A stretch of DNA of 64,000 nt from an uncultured Rickettsiales bacterium (GTDB taxonomy: Bacteria; Pseudomonadota; Alphaproteobacteria; Micavibrionales; GCA-2720935). Positions 27,476 through 36,592 of the stretch are shown piece after piece (the first letter of the stretch is position 1; each line of letters begins with the position of its first letter). The stretch covers positions 709,589 to 773,588 of the forward strand of contig CATLOR010000001.1 in the NCBI GenBank assembly GCA_950054255.1, read 5' to 3'. The notes under the pieces are model-generated. The model saw only the letters and a list, made by a program, of their open reading frames with translations. It was not told the origin of the DNA and ran no database searches. Position numbers and translations under genes: made by a program.

Positions 27476-27928
27476 ATGAGAATTCCTTTCTTTGGTCTTT
27501 TTGTCTTTATTTTGTTTTTGTATCTCGAGTTAAGTGCTTTTGAAGCTTTTGCGGATGCATTTGGCGGTGGGGTGCTGTTTTTTGAAATTATTGGGACATT
27601 TTTCTTTGGTAGCTATGTTGGAAGAGAAGTTTTTTCCCAGTTAAAACAAGGACTTTTAAGACCTGAAAGTATTTTGTCGATATTAGGAGCGCTTTTATTG
27701 ATGTTACCAGGACTGATTACAGATGTTGTTGGTTTATTACTGTCTTTATCTTTTATTCGAGAAAAGTTAAACCCGCACTTTACACGCAGTGGTGCAATGA
27801 ATTATACAAAAGATACGTTTTTTAAAGATCGATTCTATGAAGATGATACGCATCAAAAACAGACGAATTCACCGATTATTGATGCAGAATTTCATGAGGT
27901 TGATCCAAACAAGCCAAATAAGGAGTAA
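27476..27928 (+). CDS. fxsA: FxsA family membrane protein
   Basis: A 150-residue protein with four hydrophobic stretches (about residues 5-24, 30-50, 70-90 and 88-105). FxsA signatures include IPFFGLFVFILFLYLELSAFE at the N-terminus and the LLMLPGLITDVVGLLL loop. E. coli FxsA suppresses F-plasmid exclusion of phage T7, but its normal function is unknown. It lies six bases before secB. The C-terminal tail is polar and variable. Confidence 0.9.
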   Translation: MRIPFFGLFVFILFLYLELSAFEAFADAFGGGVLFFEIIGTFFFGSYVGREVFSQLKQGLLRPESILSILGALLLMLPGLITDVVGLLLSLSFIREKLNPHFTRSGAMNYTKDTFFKDRFYEDDTHQKQTNSPIIDAEFHEVDPNKPNKE

Positions 27929-27934
27929 ATTATA

Positions 27935-28384
27935 ATGGCAGACCAAGAAATGACACCGATCCAAATTACGGGTCAGTATATTAAGGATTTATCATTTGAG
28001 AATCCAAACGCACCACAGGTTTTTAATACATTAAAAGAAGCACCACAAATTGATGTGAACGTAAATGTTGAAGCAAGAAAGTTGGCTGAGAATACATATG
28101 AAGTAAGTCTTACAGTCAAGGGTGAAGCAAATCAAAAAGATGGCGCTGCTGTTTTTATTGGTGAGCTTGTTTATGCAGCAGTTGTGGTTTTAGGCGAAGT
28201 ACCAGAAGATGCCATCCGCCCAGTTCTTCTCGTTGAAGTACCACGCATTTTATTCCCATTTGCACGTAATATAATGGCGGATATCACCAGAGATGGTGGC
28301 TTCCCCCCATTGATGATTAATCCTGTGGATTTCTTTGCTTTATATAAAAAAGGCCTTGAGCAAGAACAAGCAGAAGCATCCTAA
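27935..28384 (+). CDS. secB: Protein-export chaperone SecB
   Basis: A 149-residue acidic protein. Family features: IQGQYIKDLSFENPNAP-type N-terminus (here ITGQYIKDLSFENPNAP), then VEARKLAENTYEVSLTVKGEA, and LFPFARNIMADITRDGGFPPLMINPVDF. SecB tetramers hold preproteins unfolded and pass them to SecA. AAGGAG precedes the ATG. It is co-transcribed with fxsA, the usual alphaproteobacterial pair, and ends at a terminator shared with the convergent dnaQ. Confidence 0.97.
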   Translation: MADQEMTPIQITGQYIKDLSFENPNAPQVFNTLKEAPQIDVNVNVEARKLAENTYEVSLTVKGEANQKDGAAVFIGELVYAAVVVLGEVPEDAIRPVLLVEVPRILFPFARNIMADITRDGGFPPLMINPVDFFALYKKGLEQEQAEAS

Positions 28385-28401
28385 TATATTGTAATAAAAT
28401 A

Positions 28402-28434
28402 AAAAAAGCCCTTATATTATTTAAGGGCTTTTTT
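28402..28434. terminator. Bidirectional terminator secB / dnaQ
   Basis: AAAAAAGCCCTTA pairs with TAAGGGCTTTTTT around a seven-base loop: a GC core flanked by A and T runs. It lies between the convergent secB and dnaQ genes and includes the last bases of the dnaQ stop. Confidence 0.92.
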
Positions 28435-29134
28435 ATTGTGACCATATAGGGGTTTTTATTTCTGTGTCGAGCATGTCTTGATGTGCTTTGAGTTCTTGTT
28501 CTGAGATTTCAAAAATACGGGCTTCTCTAACGGGTTTTGTAGATAAGAGACTCTTATTTTGTTGGTTTTTATCTTGTGCGTTTTTCTCGTCATCAAGTTC
28601 TAAGCCTCTTTGACGTCCTCCCATAAGTTCAATATAGACATCAGCTAATAGCTCGGAGTCAAGAAGGGCTCCGTGAAAGTCACGGTTGGAATTATCAATT
28701 TCAAAGCGACGACAAAGGGCATCAAGATTTGCTGGTGCACCAGGGAATTTTTGACGTGCAATCACAAGTGTATCAATGACCTTGTTTTTTAAAACAGGAA
28801 ACCCACCATGCTTCAACTGATAATTCATGAAGTTCATATCGAATTCCGCGTTATGGGCGACTAAAGTTGCATCGCCTACAAACTCTATGAAATCAGGTAC
28901 AACGACTGAGAAAATATCATAGTCTTTTAAAAACTCTTCAGTTAATCCATGAACATTGACAGCCTCAATTGGGACATCACGTTCAGGGTTAATATAACGA
29001 TGGAATGTTTTTCCTGTTGGGAGGTAATTGATGACTTCAACTGCGCCAATCTCAATGATCTTGTGTCCTTCTAAAGGATCAAAGCCAGTTGTTTCTGTAT
29101 CAAAAACGATTTGTCTTAATTCAGGCTCAGACAT
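28433..29134 (-). CDS. dnaQ: DNA polymerase III epsilon subunit (3'-5' exonuclease)
   Basis: A 233-residue DEDDh exonuclease. Exo I is IVFDTETTG with Asp12 and Glu14, Exo II lies in HNAEFDMNFMNY, and Exo III is FHGALLDSELLADVY with the catalytic His and Asp. It proofreads for the replicative polymerase. The start at 29134 is supported by AAAGAGGA five bases upstream; an in-frame ATG at 29161 lies deep in coaE. It overlaps the coaE end by eight bases. The C-terminus after residue 180 is variable and ends in the clamp/alpha-binding region. Confidence 0.95.
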   Translation of the reverse strand: MSEPELRQIVFDTETTGFDPLEGHKIIEIGAVEVINYLPTGKTFHRYINPERDVPIEAVNVHGLTEEFLKDYDIFSVVVPDFIEFVGDATLVAHNAEFDMNFMNYQLKHGGFPVLKNKVIDTLVIARQKFPGAPANLDALCRRFEIDNSNRDFHGALLDSELLADVYIELMGGRQRGLELDDEKNAQDKNQQNKSLLSTKPVREARIFEISEQELKAHQDMLDTEIKTPIWSQ

Positions 29135-29786
29135 GAAATCCTCTTTTTTTTGCAATTTCAAAGAAACGTTTTGCTTTTAGTGCTTTAAATTTTGGAATAA
29201 GAGCTTCTATATCTTGTTGAGCTTTTTCTATGCCGTCTTCCATCGATAAAATGAAATCAGCACGCAGGCACTTTTCTTTATTCGGAACTTGTTTTTCAAG
29301 AATGGATTGGAATCGTTCTTCAGTCATATGCTGATCTCGTGCAAATACGCGCTCTCGCTGCGTTTTATCAGAAACAGTTACAACAAGAACGGCATCACAA
29401 CGGTCTTCTCCCCTTGTTTCATAAAGTAAAGGTATATCAAGAATGACTAATTGAGATCCTTTGTTAAATTCATCAAGTAAAAAGGAATCTGTATGCTCTC
29501 TGACAAGAGGATGTAAAATATTTTCTAAGGCTTTTAATTTGGCAGGGTCTTGGAAAACTAGACGTCCGAGCTTTTTGCGGTCAATGGCTTTTTCATTATG
29601 CTCATTTGTTTGGAAGGCTTCAGGAAACACAGCCAGAATAGGTGTAACAGCTTCACCGCCAAAGTCCATTAACGCATGGACAGTTGCATCAGCATCATGC
29701 ACGGGGATATTATATTCATCACGGAGGATACGAGCAGCGGTGCTTTTACCCATTCCTATAGAACCTGTTAAGCCAACTATAATCAT
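29127..29786 (-). CDS. coaE: Dephospho-CoA kinase CoaE
   Basis: A 219-residue P-loop kinase. Walker A GLTGSIGMGKST is at residues 5-16. DADATVHAL holds the substrate Asp, and VVLDIPLLYETRGEDRCDAVLVV-type sequence (here LVILDIPLLYETR) is the conserved CoaE core. It phosphorylates dephospho-CoA at the 3' ribose in the last step of CoA synthesis. It overlaps aroE by four bases upstream and dnaQ by eight downstream, a frequent alphaproteobacterial cluster. Confidence 0.96.
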   Translation of the reverse strand: MIIVGLTGSIGMGKSTAARILRDEYNIPVHDADATVHALMDFGGEAVTPILAVFPEAFQTNEHNEKAIDRKKLGRLVFQDPAKLKALENILHPLVREHTDSFLLDEFNKGSQLVILDIPLLYETRGEDRCDAVLVVTVSDKTQRERVFARDQHMTEERFQSILEKQVPNKEKCLRADFILSMEDGIEKAQQDIEALIPKFKALKAKRFFEIAKKRGFHV

Positions 29787-30601
29787 AAGAGCATTTCTAG
29801 CTTTTCTCTTAGTCTTTCGTCAATAGAAACTTTTTGTCCGAACCATTTTTGAAAACCAGGCATTGCCTGATAGAGCAACATCCATAATCCATCGATGATA
29901 CGTGCACCTCTTTGTTCTGCAATATTTAGAAACTCTGTTTTTAAAGGAATATAAACAATATCAAGGACAGTATGTTGAGAGCTGATATACATGAGGTTAA
30001 AAGGAAGTAAGTTTTCATTATTTAAACCACAAGCGGTGGCATTAATTAAAAGGTCAATATCTTTAATTTTTTCATCAACATCGCTCCATGGAACAATTTC
30101 TATTTCGGGGAAGAAGCTTTGTAATTTGATTAAACGCGTATTTGATCGATTGCTTATGAAGATTTTTTTGACGCCAATATTTTTCAAGGCAATGATACAG
30201 GCACGCGCTGCGCCACCAGCTCCCAAGATAAGGGCACTTTTAAATTTACTAGCCCCATCTTTAAGAGAACATTCAATACCTGCAATGTCAGTGTTGTCAC
30301 CAACCCACTTACCCTCGCGATCTTTATAGACGGTATTGACAGCCCCAGCAGAAGCGGCCGATGGGGTGAGTTTATCTAAATGATCAATCATACGTGTTTT
30401 GTATGGAAGGGTCACATTCCAGCCAACATATTGTTTTTTCATATGAGCAATATGTTGATCGAACATTTCTGGGTCAATTGTTAAGGCTTCATATCTGGCG
30501 GGAATTTGATGTTTTTCGATCCAATATCGATGAATGTCTGGAGATTTAGAATGAGAAACGGGATAACCGATGACACACGCTTGTTTTAAAGATCCTGACA
30601 T
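29783..30601 (-). CDS. aroE: Shikimate dehydrogenase AroE
   Basis: A 272-residue NADP-dependent dehydrogenase. The substrate-binding half has YPVSHSKSPDIHRYW and NVTLPYK with the catalytic Lys, and GDNTDIAG supplies the catalytic Asp. The cofactor half has the LILGAGGAARACIIAL dinucleotide loop followed by FISNRSNTR, whose Asn-Arg selects NADP. It reduces 3-dehydroshikimate in aromatic amino-acid synthesis. It sits between the PPSR gene (eight-base gap) and coaE (four-base overlap). Confidence 0.96.
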   Translation of the reverse strand: MSGSLKQACVIGYPVSHSKSPDIHRYWIEKHQIPARYEALTIDPEMFDQHIAHMKKQYVGWNVTLPYKTRMIDHLDKLTPSAASAGAVNTVYKDREGKWVGDNTDIAGIECSLKDGASKFKSALILGAGGAARACIIALKNIGVKKIFISNRSNTRLIKLQSFFPEIEIVPWSDVDEKIKDIDLLINATACGLNNENLLPFNLMYISSQHTVLDIVYIPLKTEFLNIAEQRGARIIDGLWMLLYQAMPGFQKWFGQKVSIDERLREKLEMLL

Positions 30602-30609
30602 TTGGTGTC

Positions 30610-31452
30610 TTATTCCTTTCTCTGTAATTTCTCTACCCTTATATTATCTTTTTTTCGGGTTAATAAATTTATAATTTCGGCAGCAGTTTCTTCAACGGAT
30701 CGCTTCGTTACATCAATAACTGGCCATTTCATTTTTTGATAGAAGCGTTTCGCAATTTTGACTTCGTCTTCTATGGCTTCTAGATCTATGTAATCATGAT
30801 GCGATCGGTCTTTTAATTCTGTCATACGGTTTTGTCGAATAGCAAGTAATCTTTTTGGAGATTCTGTTAAGGCAACGATGATCGGCCCCTTTACTTGTTC
30901 TAAAACCTCTAAATCTGTGATGCCTGGGATAAAAGGGATGTTGGCTGCTTTGATGCCTCTGTTTCCTAAATACACACATGTGGGTGTTTTGGAGGTTCTA
31001 GAAACCCCCACAAGTAAGACATCAGCATCATTTAAATGCATTAAATTTTGACCATCATCATTTTGAAGGACGAAATCCATAGCCTCTATGCGCTCGAAAT
31101 AAGCATGGTCCAAGCGGTGTTGGCGCCCTGGTTGTGAAAGGCACGGCATTTGTAAATAGCTAGAGAAACCATTTAAAATAGGTTCTAAAACTGGAATGGC
31201 ATGAATGTTTTTTTTGCGGCAATATGATTTCACTTTGTTGCGTAATTTTTCATTCACGATTGTAAATAATACCAATCCGTCATTTTGCTCAGCTCCACTT
31301 AAAGCAATCTCAATTTCTGATTCTGAACGGATCATGCTCCAAAAATGTTCAATAGGCTCAATATTCTTAAATTGTGCAGCACAGGCTTTTGCAATGCTAT
31401 TTAGCGTATCACCAGTGGAGTCAGACAAGAGATATAAATGAAATCGTTTCAT
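30610..31452 (-). CDS. PEP synthase regulatory kinase/pyrophosphorylase (PPSR, DUF299)
   Basis: A 280-residue DUF299 protein. It starts with HLYLLSDSTGDTLNSIAKAC, carries the P-loop-like GVSRTSKTPTCVYLGNRGIKAANIPF region and ends with SVEETAAEIINLL. Such proteins use ADP to phosphorylate, and phosphate to dephosphorylate, a Thr in phosphoenolpyruvate synthase or pyruvate phosphate dikinase. In alphaproteobacteria the partner is usually PPDK; neither target lies in this window. First gene of the PPSR-aroE-coaE-dnaQ operon. Confidence 0.94.
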   Translation of the reverse strand: MKRFHLYLLSDSTGDTLNSIAKACAAQFKNIEPIEHFWSMIRSESEIEIALSGAEQNDGLVLFTIVNEKLRNKVKSYCRKKNIHAIPVLEPILNGFSSYLQMPCLSQPGRQHRLDHAYFERIEAMDFVLQNDDGQNLMHLNDADVLLVGVSRTSKTPTCVYLGNRGIKAANIPFIPGITDLEVLEQVKGPIIVALTESPKRLLAIRQNRMTELKDRSHHDYIDLEAIEDEVKIAKRFYQKMKWPVIDVTKRSVEETAAEIINLLTRKKDNIRVEKLQRKE

Positions 31453-31551
31453 AATAGTTGATATTATACAGTTTTAATAAGAGGGCATAGATATTTTTCT
31501 TGATTATTAATGGGGCTATTTGTAAGCTCATAAAAATTACATAATAGAGAG

Positions 31552-32115
31552 ATGGATATGCCCCAATTATCAAATAAGTTTAATATTAATAATATCTTCG
31601 TGACATCTGTTTATGTTGCTGAGGAAACAGTGCAGAATGAAAAAATTCAAGCTGTCTTATCTATTGAACATCCTGGCGCAGAAGAAGGCAAAGGGAAGGC
31701 ACCAATTATGCAGAATGTAACCCAAAAGATTTTATGCTTTTGGGATACAGAGAACCCTGAGATTGAAGAAGGGCCAAGCCATGAAACTGTACAAAAAGGA
31801 CTCGATTTTATTGAGGCACATAAGGCTGAGAAAATACTCATTCATTGTAAAGCAGGGAAATGCAGAAGCGTCGGCATGGCTCTAGGTTGGCTTGCTAAAG
31901 AATATGGGATAGAAGCAGCTATTACTCATATTAAAAAAGTGTCTCCTAAATCAGCACCGAATTTATTGGTTGTTGAAATATGTGATGAGATATACGGCTT
32001 TGAAGGGGCTTTAACAAAAGCTATGTTACAAGACTCTGATTTTACACAAAGACGCATTGCGATTCGCTCTCGTATTGGAGATCTTCGAAAATCAAATGCT
32101 TTAGAGCGTCGATAA
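31552..32115 (+). CDS. Cysteine-based protein phosphatase-like protein
   Basis: A 187-residue protein with a tyrosine/dual-specificity phosphatase signature: ILIHCKAGKCRSVGMALGWL, where C99 is the nucleophile and R105 completes C-x5-R (HCxxGxxRS). The preceding sequence FWDTENPEIEEGP could supply the general-acid Asp. Alphaproteobacterial relatives of about this size are annotated as tyrosine phosphatase-like. The C-terminus (SDFTQRRIAIRSRIGDLRKS) is basic. ATG 31552 or 31558 may start it. It appears monocistronic. Substrate is unknown; protein or small phospho-compounds are possible. Confidence 0.8.
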   Translation: MDMPQLSNKFNINNIFVTSVYVAEETVQNEKIQAVLSIEHPGAEEGKGKAPIMQNVTQKILCFWDTENPEIEEGPSHETVQKGLDFIEAHKAEKILIHCKAGKCRSVGMALGWLAKEYGIEAAITHIKKVSPKSAPNLLVVEICDEIYGFEGALTKAMLQDSDFTQRRIAIRSRIGDLRKSNALERR

Positions 32116-32189
32116 TATCCATATAAATATTAGAAATGATTTATATGACACAATAATGCACCTTTTTGGTGTCACAGTTGTTTATATGC

Positions 32190-32217
32190 TTGCATTTTCC
32201 CTTAACTATTATATAAG
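32190..32217 (+). promoter_or_regulatory. Candidate promoter of mlaA-mlaC
   Basis: TTGCAT (32190-32195), 16-base spacer, TATAAG (32212-32217). A closer pair, TTGCCC 32252-32257 and TATATA 32274-32279, would start transcription too near the mlaA ATG to leave its ribosome-binding site. Confidence 0.45.
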
Positions 32218-32239
32218 AATTTACTGATATGAATATATT

Positions 32240-32257
32240 GGGCAAATTCTGTTGCCC
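32240..32257 (+). repeat. Hairpin in mlaA leader
   Basis: GGGCAA and TTGCCC form a perfect six-base-pair stem with a six-base loop, about 30 bases before the mlaA start. It may be an mRNA 5' stabiliser or an operator. No T run follows, so it is not a terminator. Confidence 0.45.
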
Positions 32258-32288
32258 TCTATTGTAAAAAGACTATATAGGATACACC

Positions 32289-33089
32289 ATGAAACAGTTT
32301 ATCAATTTAACACTTATTGCATTTCTAACATTCTCGTTAGCGGCGTGCTCGTCTTCTAAACAGATGCATAACGATATGTCTGCATATGATGAAGTGAATG
32401 ATCCATTAGAGCCAATTAACAGAGCTGTGTTTGCATTTAATGGTGTTGTTGATACTGTTCTTTTAAAACCAATTGCAAAAGGCTATCGTATGATCGTGCC
32501 TGAACTTGCTCGTGATGGTATTAGTAATTTTCTTGCAAACTTGAAAAGCCCAGTAAATGCTTTTAATCAACTATTACAAGGTGATTTTGAAGCAGTTGGT
32601 GAAACAACATTGAGTTTTGTTATCAATACAACTCTTGGTGTTGGTGGTTTAGGTGATGTTGCCTCTTCTCAGCTAGGTCTAGAAAATGAAGAAGAAGATT
32701 TTGGTCAGACACTTGCTGTTTGGGGTGTGCCAGATGGACCTTACGTTGTTTGGCCTATTTTAGGCCCGTCAAATGCGCGTGATTCAGTTGGTTTTGTTGC
32801 TGACCTAGCCTCTGATCCTTTGAACTGGTATGTTAATAGAACAGATAAAGACTGGATTAATTACACAAGAGCTGGTCTTACTGTGCTTGACACGAAAGCA
32901 CGCTTAATGGATCCTTTGGATGAAATCCAAGCAAATTCACTTGATTATTACGCTGCCATTAGAAGTGTGTACACACAATTCAGACGTGCGCAAATTAATG
33001 ATACAGCAAATTCAGATGTTATGGCAGGGGGAAGCCGTTCGGTTCAAATCCCTGACTATGATGAATATGAACTAGCTGAATATGAATAA
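32289..33089 (+). CDS. mlaA: Outer-membrane lipid-asymmetry lipoprotein MlaA
   Basis: A 266-residue lipoprotein. The signal peptide ends in the lipobox LAAC with Cys20. The MlaA/VacJ domain includes NDPLEPINRAVFAFNGVVD, SNFLANLKSPVNAFNQLLQGD, TTLGVGGLGDVAS, DFGQTLAVWGVPDGPYVVWPILGPSNARDSVG and a C-terminal DPLDEIQANSLDYYAAIRSVY. MlaA sits in the outer membrane and passes mislocalised phospholipids to MlaC. mlaC follows after 26 bases. The mlaFED permease genes are not in the window. Confidence 0.95.
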   Translation: MKQFINLTLIAFLTFSLAACSSSKQMHNDMSAYDEVNDPLEPINRAVFAFNGVVDTVLLKPIAKGYRMIVPELARDGISNFLANLKSPVNAFNQLLQGDFEAVGETTLSFVINTTLGVGGLGDVASSQLGLENEEEDFGQTLAVWGVPDGPYVVWPILGPSNARDSVGFVADLASDPLNWYVNRTDKDWINYTRAGLTVLDTKARLMDPLDEIQANSLDYYAAIRSVYTQFRRAQINDTANSDVMAGGSRSVQIPDYDEYELAEYE

Positions 33090-33115
33090 GAAATTTTGAA
33101 AAGAGAGATAAATGA

Positions 33116-33712
33116 ATGACTAAGTTTATTCTAAAATATGTTTCCTTATTGGTTGTCTTGGCTTTTACGACACCTGTATTTGCTACAGATACGATGGATC
33201 CAAAAGCACAATTTGTTGCTAAATTAGGAGATGAAGCGATTGCTATTATTTCAAATAAAGATTTATCTGATGATGGTAGACGCGCAAAATTTTCTTCGCT
33301 TTTGGATACGTATTTTGATGTGAACACAATTGGTCGTTTCGCAATGGGGCGTCATTGGCGCGATGCATCCGATACACAAAAAGATGAATATTTGAAATTA
33401 TTTAAACAAATGATTTTAGATGTATATACAAAACGTTTTTCAGATTATACAAATGAAAAGTTAGAAGTTTTAAAAGCTGAGAAAATTAATGACCGTGATA
33501 CGATTGTTAAATCTCAGGTTGTTTTTGGGAACGACAGACCTCCTTTATTACTTGAGTGGCGTGTTCGTGATAAAAAAGGACAGGCACGTATTATTGACTT
33601 ATCTGTAGAAGGTGTGAGCATGAGTGTCACACAGCGTTCTGACTTCTCGTCAATTATTCAACGCAATGGCGAGGTTGAAGCTCTTCTTGCTGAGATGCGT
33701 AAAAGATATTAA
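33116..33712 (+). CDS. mlaC: Periplasmic phospholipid-binding protein MlaC
   Basis: A 198-residue periplasmic protein. The N-terminal signal peptide ends near TPVFA (residue 23). The mature part shows the MlaC/Ttg2D fold signatures: FDVNTIGRFAMGRHWRDAS, FKQMILDVYTKRF, LLEWRVRDKKGQARIIDLSVEGVSM and the C-terminal QRSDFSSIIQRNGEVEALLAEMR. It shuttles phospholipid between MlaA and the inner-membrane MlaFEDB complex. The mlaA-mlaC pairing is a common alphaproteobacterial arrangement. A strong terminator follows. Confidence 0.95.
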   Translation: MTKFILKYVSLLVVLAFTTPVFATDTMDPKAQFVAKLGDEAIAIISNKDLSDDGRRAKFSSLLDTYFDVNTIGRFAMGRHWRDASDTQKDEYLKLFKQMILDVYTKRFSDYTNEKLEVLKAEKINDRDTIVKSQVVFGNDRPPLLLEWRVRDKKGQARIIDLSVEGVSMSVTQRSDFSSIIQRNGEVEALLAEMRKRY

Positions 33713-33728
33713 AAATTATTTTCGATTA

Positions 33729-33763
33729 AAAAAAAGCCCCGACTATAAGCGGGGCTTTTTTTA
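33729..33763. terminator. Bidirectional terminator mlaC / ettA
   Basis: AAAAAGCCCCG pairs with CGGGGCTTTTT around an eight-base loop, with A and T flanks. It lies between the convergent mlaC and ettA genes. Confidence 0.92.
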
Positions 33764-33785
33764 TTTCTGATATTTATCAATTTTT

Positions 33786-35471
33786 TTATGCTGATTTTCT
33801 TGTTACAGGCTTGTATTTGATGCGCGTTGGTTGGTCGCTATCAACACCAAGGCGACGTTTTTTGTCTTTTTCGTAGTCTTCATAGTTTCCTTCAAACCAA
33901 ACAACTTGGCTGTCACCTTCATAAGCAAGAATATGTGTTGCCAAACGATCAAGGAACCAGCGATCGTGCGAGATGATAACCGCGCAACCTGCAAAGTCTT
34001 GTAAGCCTTCTTCAAGGGCACGCAATGTATCAACGTCTAAGTCGTTTGTTGGTTCGTCAAGGAGCAGGACATTCGCACCGCTTTTAAGCATTTTCGCCAA
34101 ATGAACACGGTTACGTTCCCCCCCAGAGAGAAGGCCAACTTTTTTCTGTTGATCTTGTCCTTTAAAATTAAATGTTCCAACATAGGCACGGCTGTTGACT
34201 GTCTTTGTGCCAACTTCCATCATGTCTGTACCGCCAGAAATTTCTTCCCAAACAGTTTTATTATCATCTAAAGAGTCACGGCTTTGATCGACATAGCCAA
34301 GTTTTACAGTGTCACCAATGTTAAACTCACCTTCATCAGGTGTTTCTGTACTTGTGATCATGCGGAATAGGGTTGTTTTACCTGCACCGTTAGCACCAAT
34401 AACTCCGACAATCCCCCCAGCAGGAAGTGAGAAGTTCAAATCATCAAATAAGAGTTTTTCACCATACGCTTTTTTCACATGCTTAGCTTCAATCACAGTC
34501 GATCCGAGGCGAGGGCCAGCAGGGATTTGAATAGCGGTAGCTTCATAGGCTTTATCCTGATCTTGTGCCAACATATCTTCATAGGCTTGGATACGGGCTT
34601 TGTTTTTCGCCTGACGTGCCTTTGGTGATTGGCGTACCCATTCAAGTTCACGTGCCAATGTTTTTTGACGGCTATCTTCTTGTTTGCTTTCTTGTTGTAA
34701 GCGTTTTTGCTTCTGTTCAAGCCAGCTCGTGTAATTGCCTTCATAAGGAATACCTGTGCCACGATCAAGTTCTAAGATCCAGCCTGTGACATTATCAAGG
34801 AAGTAACGATCGTGCGTTACCATGACAACGGTTCCTGTGTAATCTGCTAAGAAACGCTGAAGCCATGCAACTGATTCCGCGTCTAAGTGGTTTGTTGGCT
34901 CGTCAAGGAGAAGCATATCTGGCTTTTCAAGAAGAAGTTTACAAAGCGCAACACGGCGTTTCTCACCCCCTGAAAGTTTTTCAACAGGCCAGTCAGAAGG
35001 AGGACACCTAAGAGCGTCCATTGCAATTTCAGCCGTACGTTCAATATCCCACGCATCAGCGGCGTCAATCTTTTCTTGAAGATCTGCTTGTTCCTCGATT
35101 AAGGTATTCATCTCGTCCATGTCTGTTACTTCGCCAAGTTTCATGCTGACTTCTGTGAAACGGTCAAGGAGTTGCTTTTGCTCACCTAACGCATCAAGGA
35201 CGTTATCACCAACAGTTTTTGTTTCGTCTAGTTTTGGTTCTTGAGCGAGATAGCCAACTTTTGTGCCTTTAGCAGCCCAAGCCTCACCAGTAAAATCAGT
35301 ATCAATACCAGCCATGATTTTAAGCAAGGTTGATTTACCTGCACCGTTGTGACCTAAGACACCAATTTTTGCGCCTGGGTAGAAACTCAACCAAATGTTT
35401 TTGAGGACAGTTTTCCCACCAGCATAAGTTTTACTTAGATCTTTCATCACGTAGGTATATTCCTTAGACAT
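33786..35471 (-). CDS. ettA: Energy-dependent translational throttle EttA (ABC-F)
   Basis: A 561-residue cytosolic ABC-F protein with two ATPase domains and no membrane part. Domain 1: Walker [10 protein letters not shown], signature [12 protein letters not shown], Walker [12 protein letters not shown]. The linker (about 240-310) is Lys/Arg/Gln-rich. Domain 2: [34 protein letters not shown]. The start [13 protein letters not shown] is typical of EttA. It binds the ribosomal E site and gates translation according to ATP level. It is monocistronic; caxA diverges about 90 bases away. Confidence 0.95.
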   Translation of the reverse strand: MSKEYTYVMKDLSKTYAGGKTVLKNIWLSFYPGAKIGVLGHNGAGKSTLLKIMAGIDTDFTGEAWAAKGTKVGYLAQEPKLDETKTVGDNVLDALGEQKQLLDRFTEVSMKLGEVTDMDEMNTLIEEQADLQEKIDAADAWDIERTAEIAMDALRCPPSDWPVEKLSGGEKRRVALCKLLLEKPDMLLLDEPTNHLDAESVAWLQRFLADYTGTVVMVTHDRYFLDNVTGWILELDRGTGIPYEGNYTSWLEQKQKRLQQESKQEDSRQKTLARELEWVRQSPKARQAKNKARIQAYEDMLAQDQDKAYEATAIQIPAGPRLGSTVIEAKHVKKAYGEKLLFDDLNFSLPAGGIVGVIGANGAGKTTLFRMITSTETPDEGEFNIGDTVKLGYVDQSRDSLDDNKTVWEEISGGTDMMEVGTKTVNSRAYVGTFNFKGQDQQKKVGLLSGGERNRVHLAKMLKSGANVLLLDEPTNDLDVDTLRALEEGLQDFAGCAVIISHDRWFLDRLATHILAYEGDSQVVWFEGNYEDYEKDKKRRLGVDSDQPTRIKYKPVTRKSA

Positions 35472-35563
35472 GATATCTTTGCTCCTTTTTTCTAAAAAAT
35501 AATAGTCTTGAGGAGTGTTTTAGCGTATTTTGAGAAAAAATAAAAGGAGTGAGTTATTAAATT

Positions 35564-36568
35564 ATGGACATTACAGCACAAACTTTACCTTTTTTAGATG
35601 TTATGATGCTTGTTTTTGGCGCATTGCTTGCTGGTATCTATGTTTTAGTCAAAGCGGGGAATTTTGCGATTGATGGGTCTGTGTCTTTGGCGCGACACTT
35701 GAATATCTCTCCTTTGGTGATTGGTTTTACGATTATTGCTTTTGGCACAAGCTTGCCAGAGTTGATCGTTTCAGTGAATGCCAACTTAAAAGGATTTCCT
35801 GGACTAGCAATTGGTAATGTTGTTGGCTCAAATATTTCCAATATTTTACTTGTTTGCGGAATGTCTATTTTCTTAATTCCGTTTCATCTTCATTTGGAAA
35901 AGTCTGAAAAGATGGATGTGCTGATGTTGTTTGCGAGCACAGCGTTACTGGTTGTCTTTCTTTCTTTTGAGTTGATTTCTCTCACGCATGGGATTGTGAT
36001 GGTTTCTTTGTTGATTTTATACGTATCTTGGCAATACCACCAAGCCGCACGTAATAAGACCCCAAAAGAGAATGATACAGCCGAGACAGATATTGCTTAT
36101 GAAACAATTAAGTTATCACTTGTTATGACTATTTTTGGGCTGGTTGGTATTGCACTTGGGGCTGAATTAATGGTGCGCAGTGCTGTTATTGGCGCACGTT
36201 TATTTGGTGTGCCAGAATCTGTGATTGGTATGACAATTGTTGCTGTTGGCACAAGCTTGCCTGAATTGGTCACCTGTTTAATTGCCGCAAAACGCATGCA
36301 ATTTGGAATTGTGGTTGGTAATATTGTTGGCTCTGGTGTGTTTAATATTCTCTCTATTATTGGTGTTACAGCGATTGTATCGCCAATAATGTTAGGAAAT
36401 GTGTCGGAAAAATTAGTGACAACAGATGCATATGTTATGATGATGATTACAGCGCTGTTCTGTTTAGGACTTTTATGTATGACACGATTATCACGCTTGA
36501 TCGGATTTATTATGCTCGTTGGTTATATCATCTTTACTTTCGAGCAATATTATTCTTTTATGATATAA
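35564..36568 (+). CDS. Na+/Ca2+ exchanger-like transporter (CaxA/YrbG family)
   Basis: A 334-residue membrane protein with about ten helices and two inverted alpha-repeats. Each repeat carries the family motif: FGTSLPELIVSVNANLKG followed by IGNVVGSNISNILLV, and VGTSLPELVTCLIAAKR followed by VGNIVGSGVFNILSI. The paired Glu/Asn/Ser residues bind the ions. Members exchange Ca2+ for Na+ or H+. AAGGAG lies unusually far (about 16 bases) before the ATG. A TerD-like gene follows after 24 bases, giving a possible calcium-linked pair. Confidence 0.92.
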   Translation: MDITAQTLPFLDVMMLVFGALLAGIYVLVKAGNFAIDGSVSLARHLNISPLVIGFTIIAFGTSLPELIVSVNANLKGFPGLAIGNVVGSNISNILLVCGMSIFLIPFHLHLEKSEKMDVLMLFASTALLVVFLSFELISLTHGIVMVSLLILYVSWQYHQAARNKTPKENDTAETDIAYETIKLSLVMTIFGLVGIALGAELMVRSAVIGARLFGVPESVIGMTIVAVGTSLPELVTCLIAAKRMQFGIVVGNIVGSGVFNILSIIGVTAIVSPIMLGNVSEKLVTTDAYVMMMITALFCLGLLCMTRLSRLIGFIMLVGYIIFTFEQYYSFMI

Positions 36569-36592
36569 GAGATTTTTTTCTAAGGACGTACA

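Noticed and set aside
33041..33052. GGTTCAAATCCC, which looks like a tRNA T-arm loop
   Set aside because: It lies inside the mlaA frame, and no acceptor, D or anticodon arm can be folded upstream. No tRNA gene is supported.
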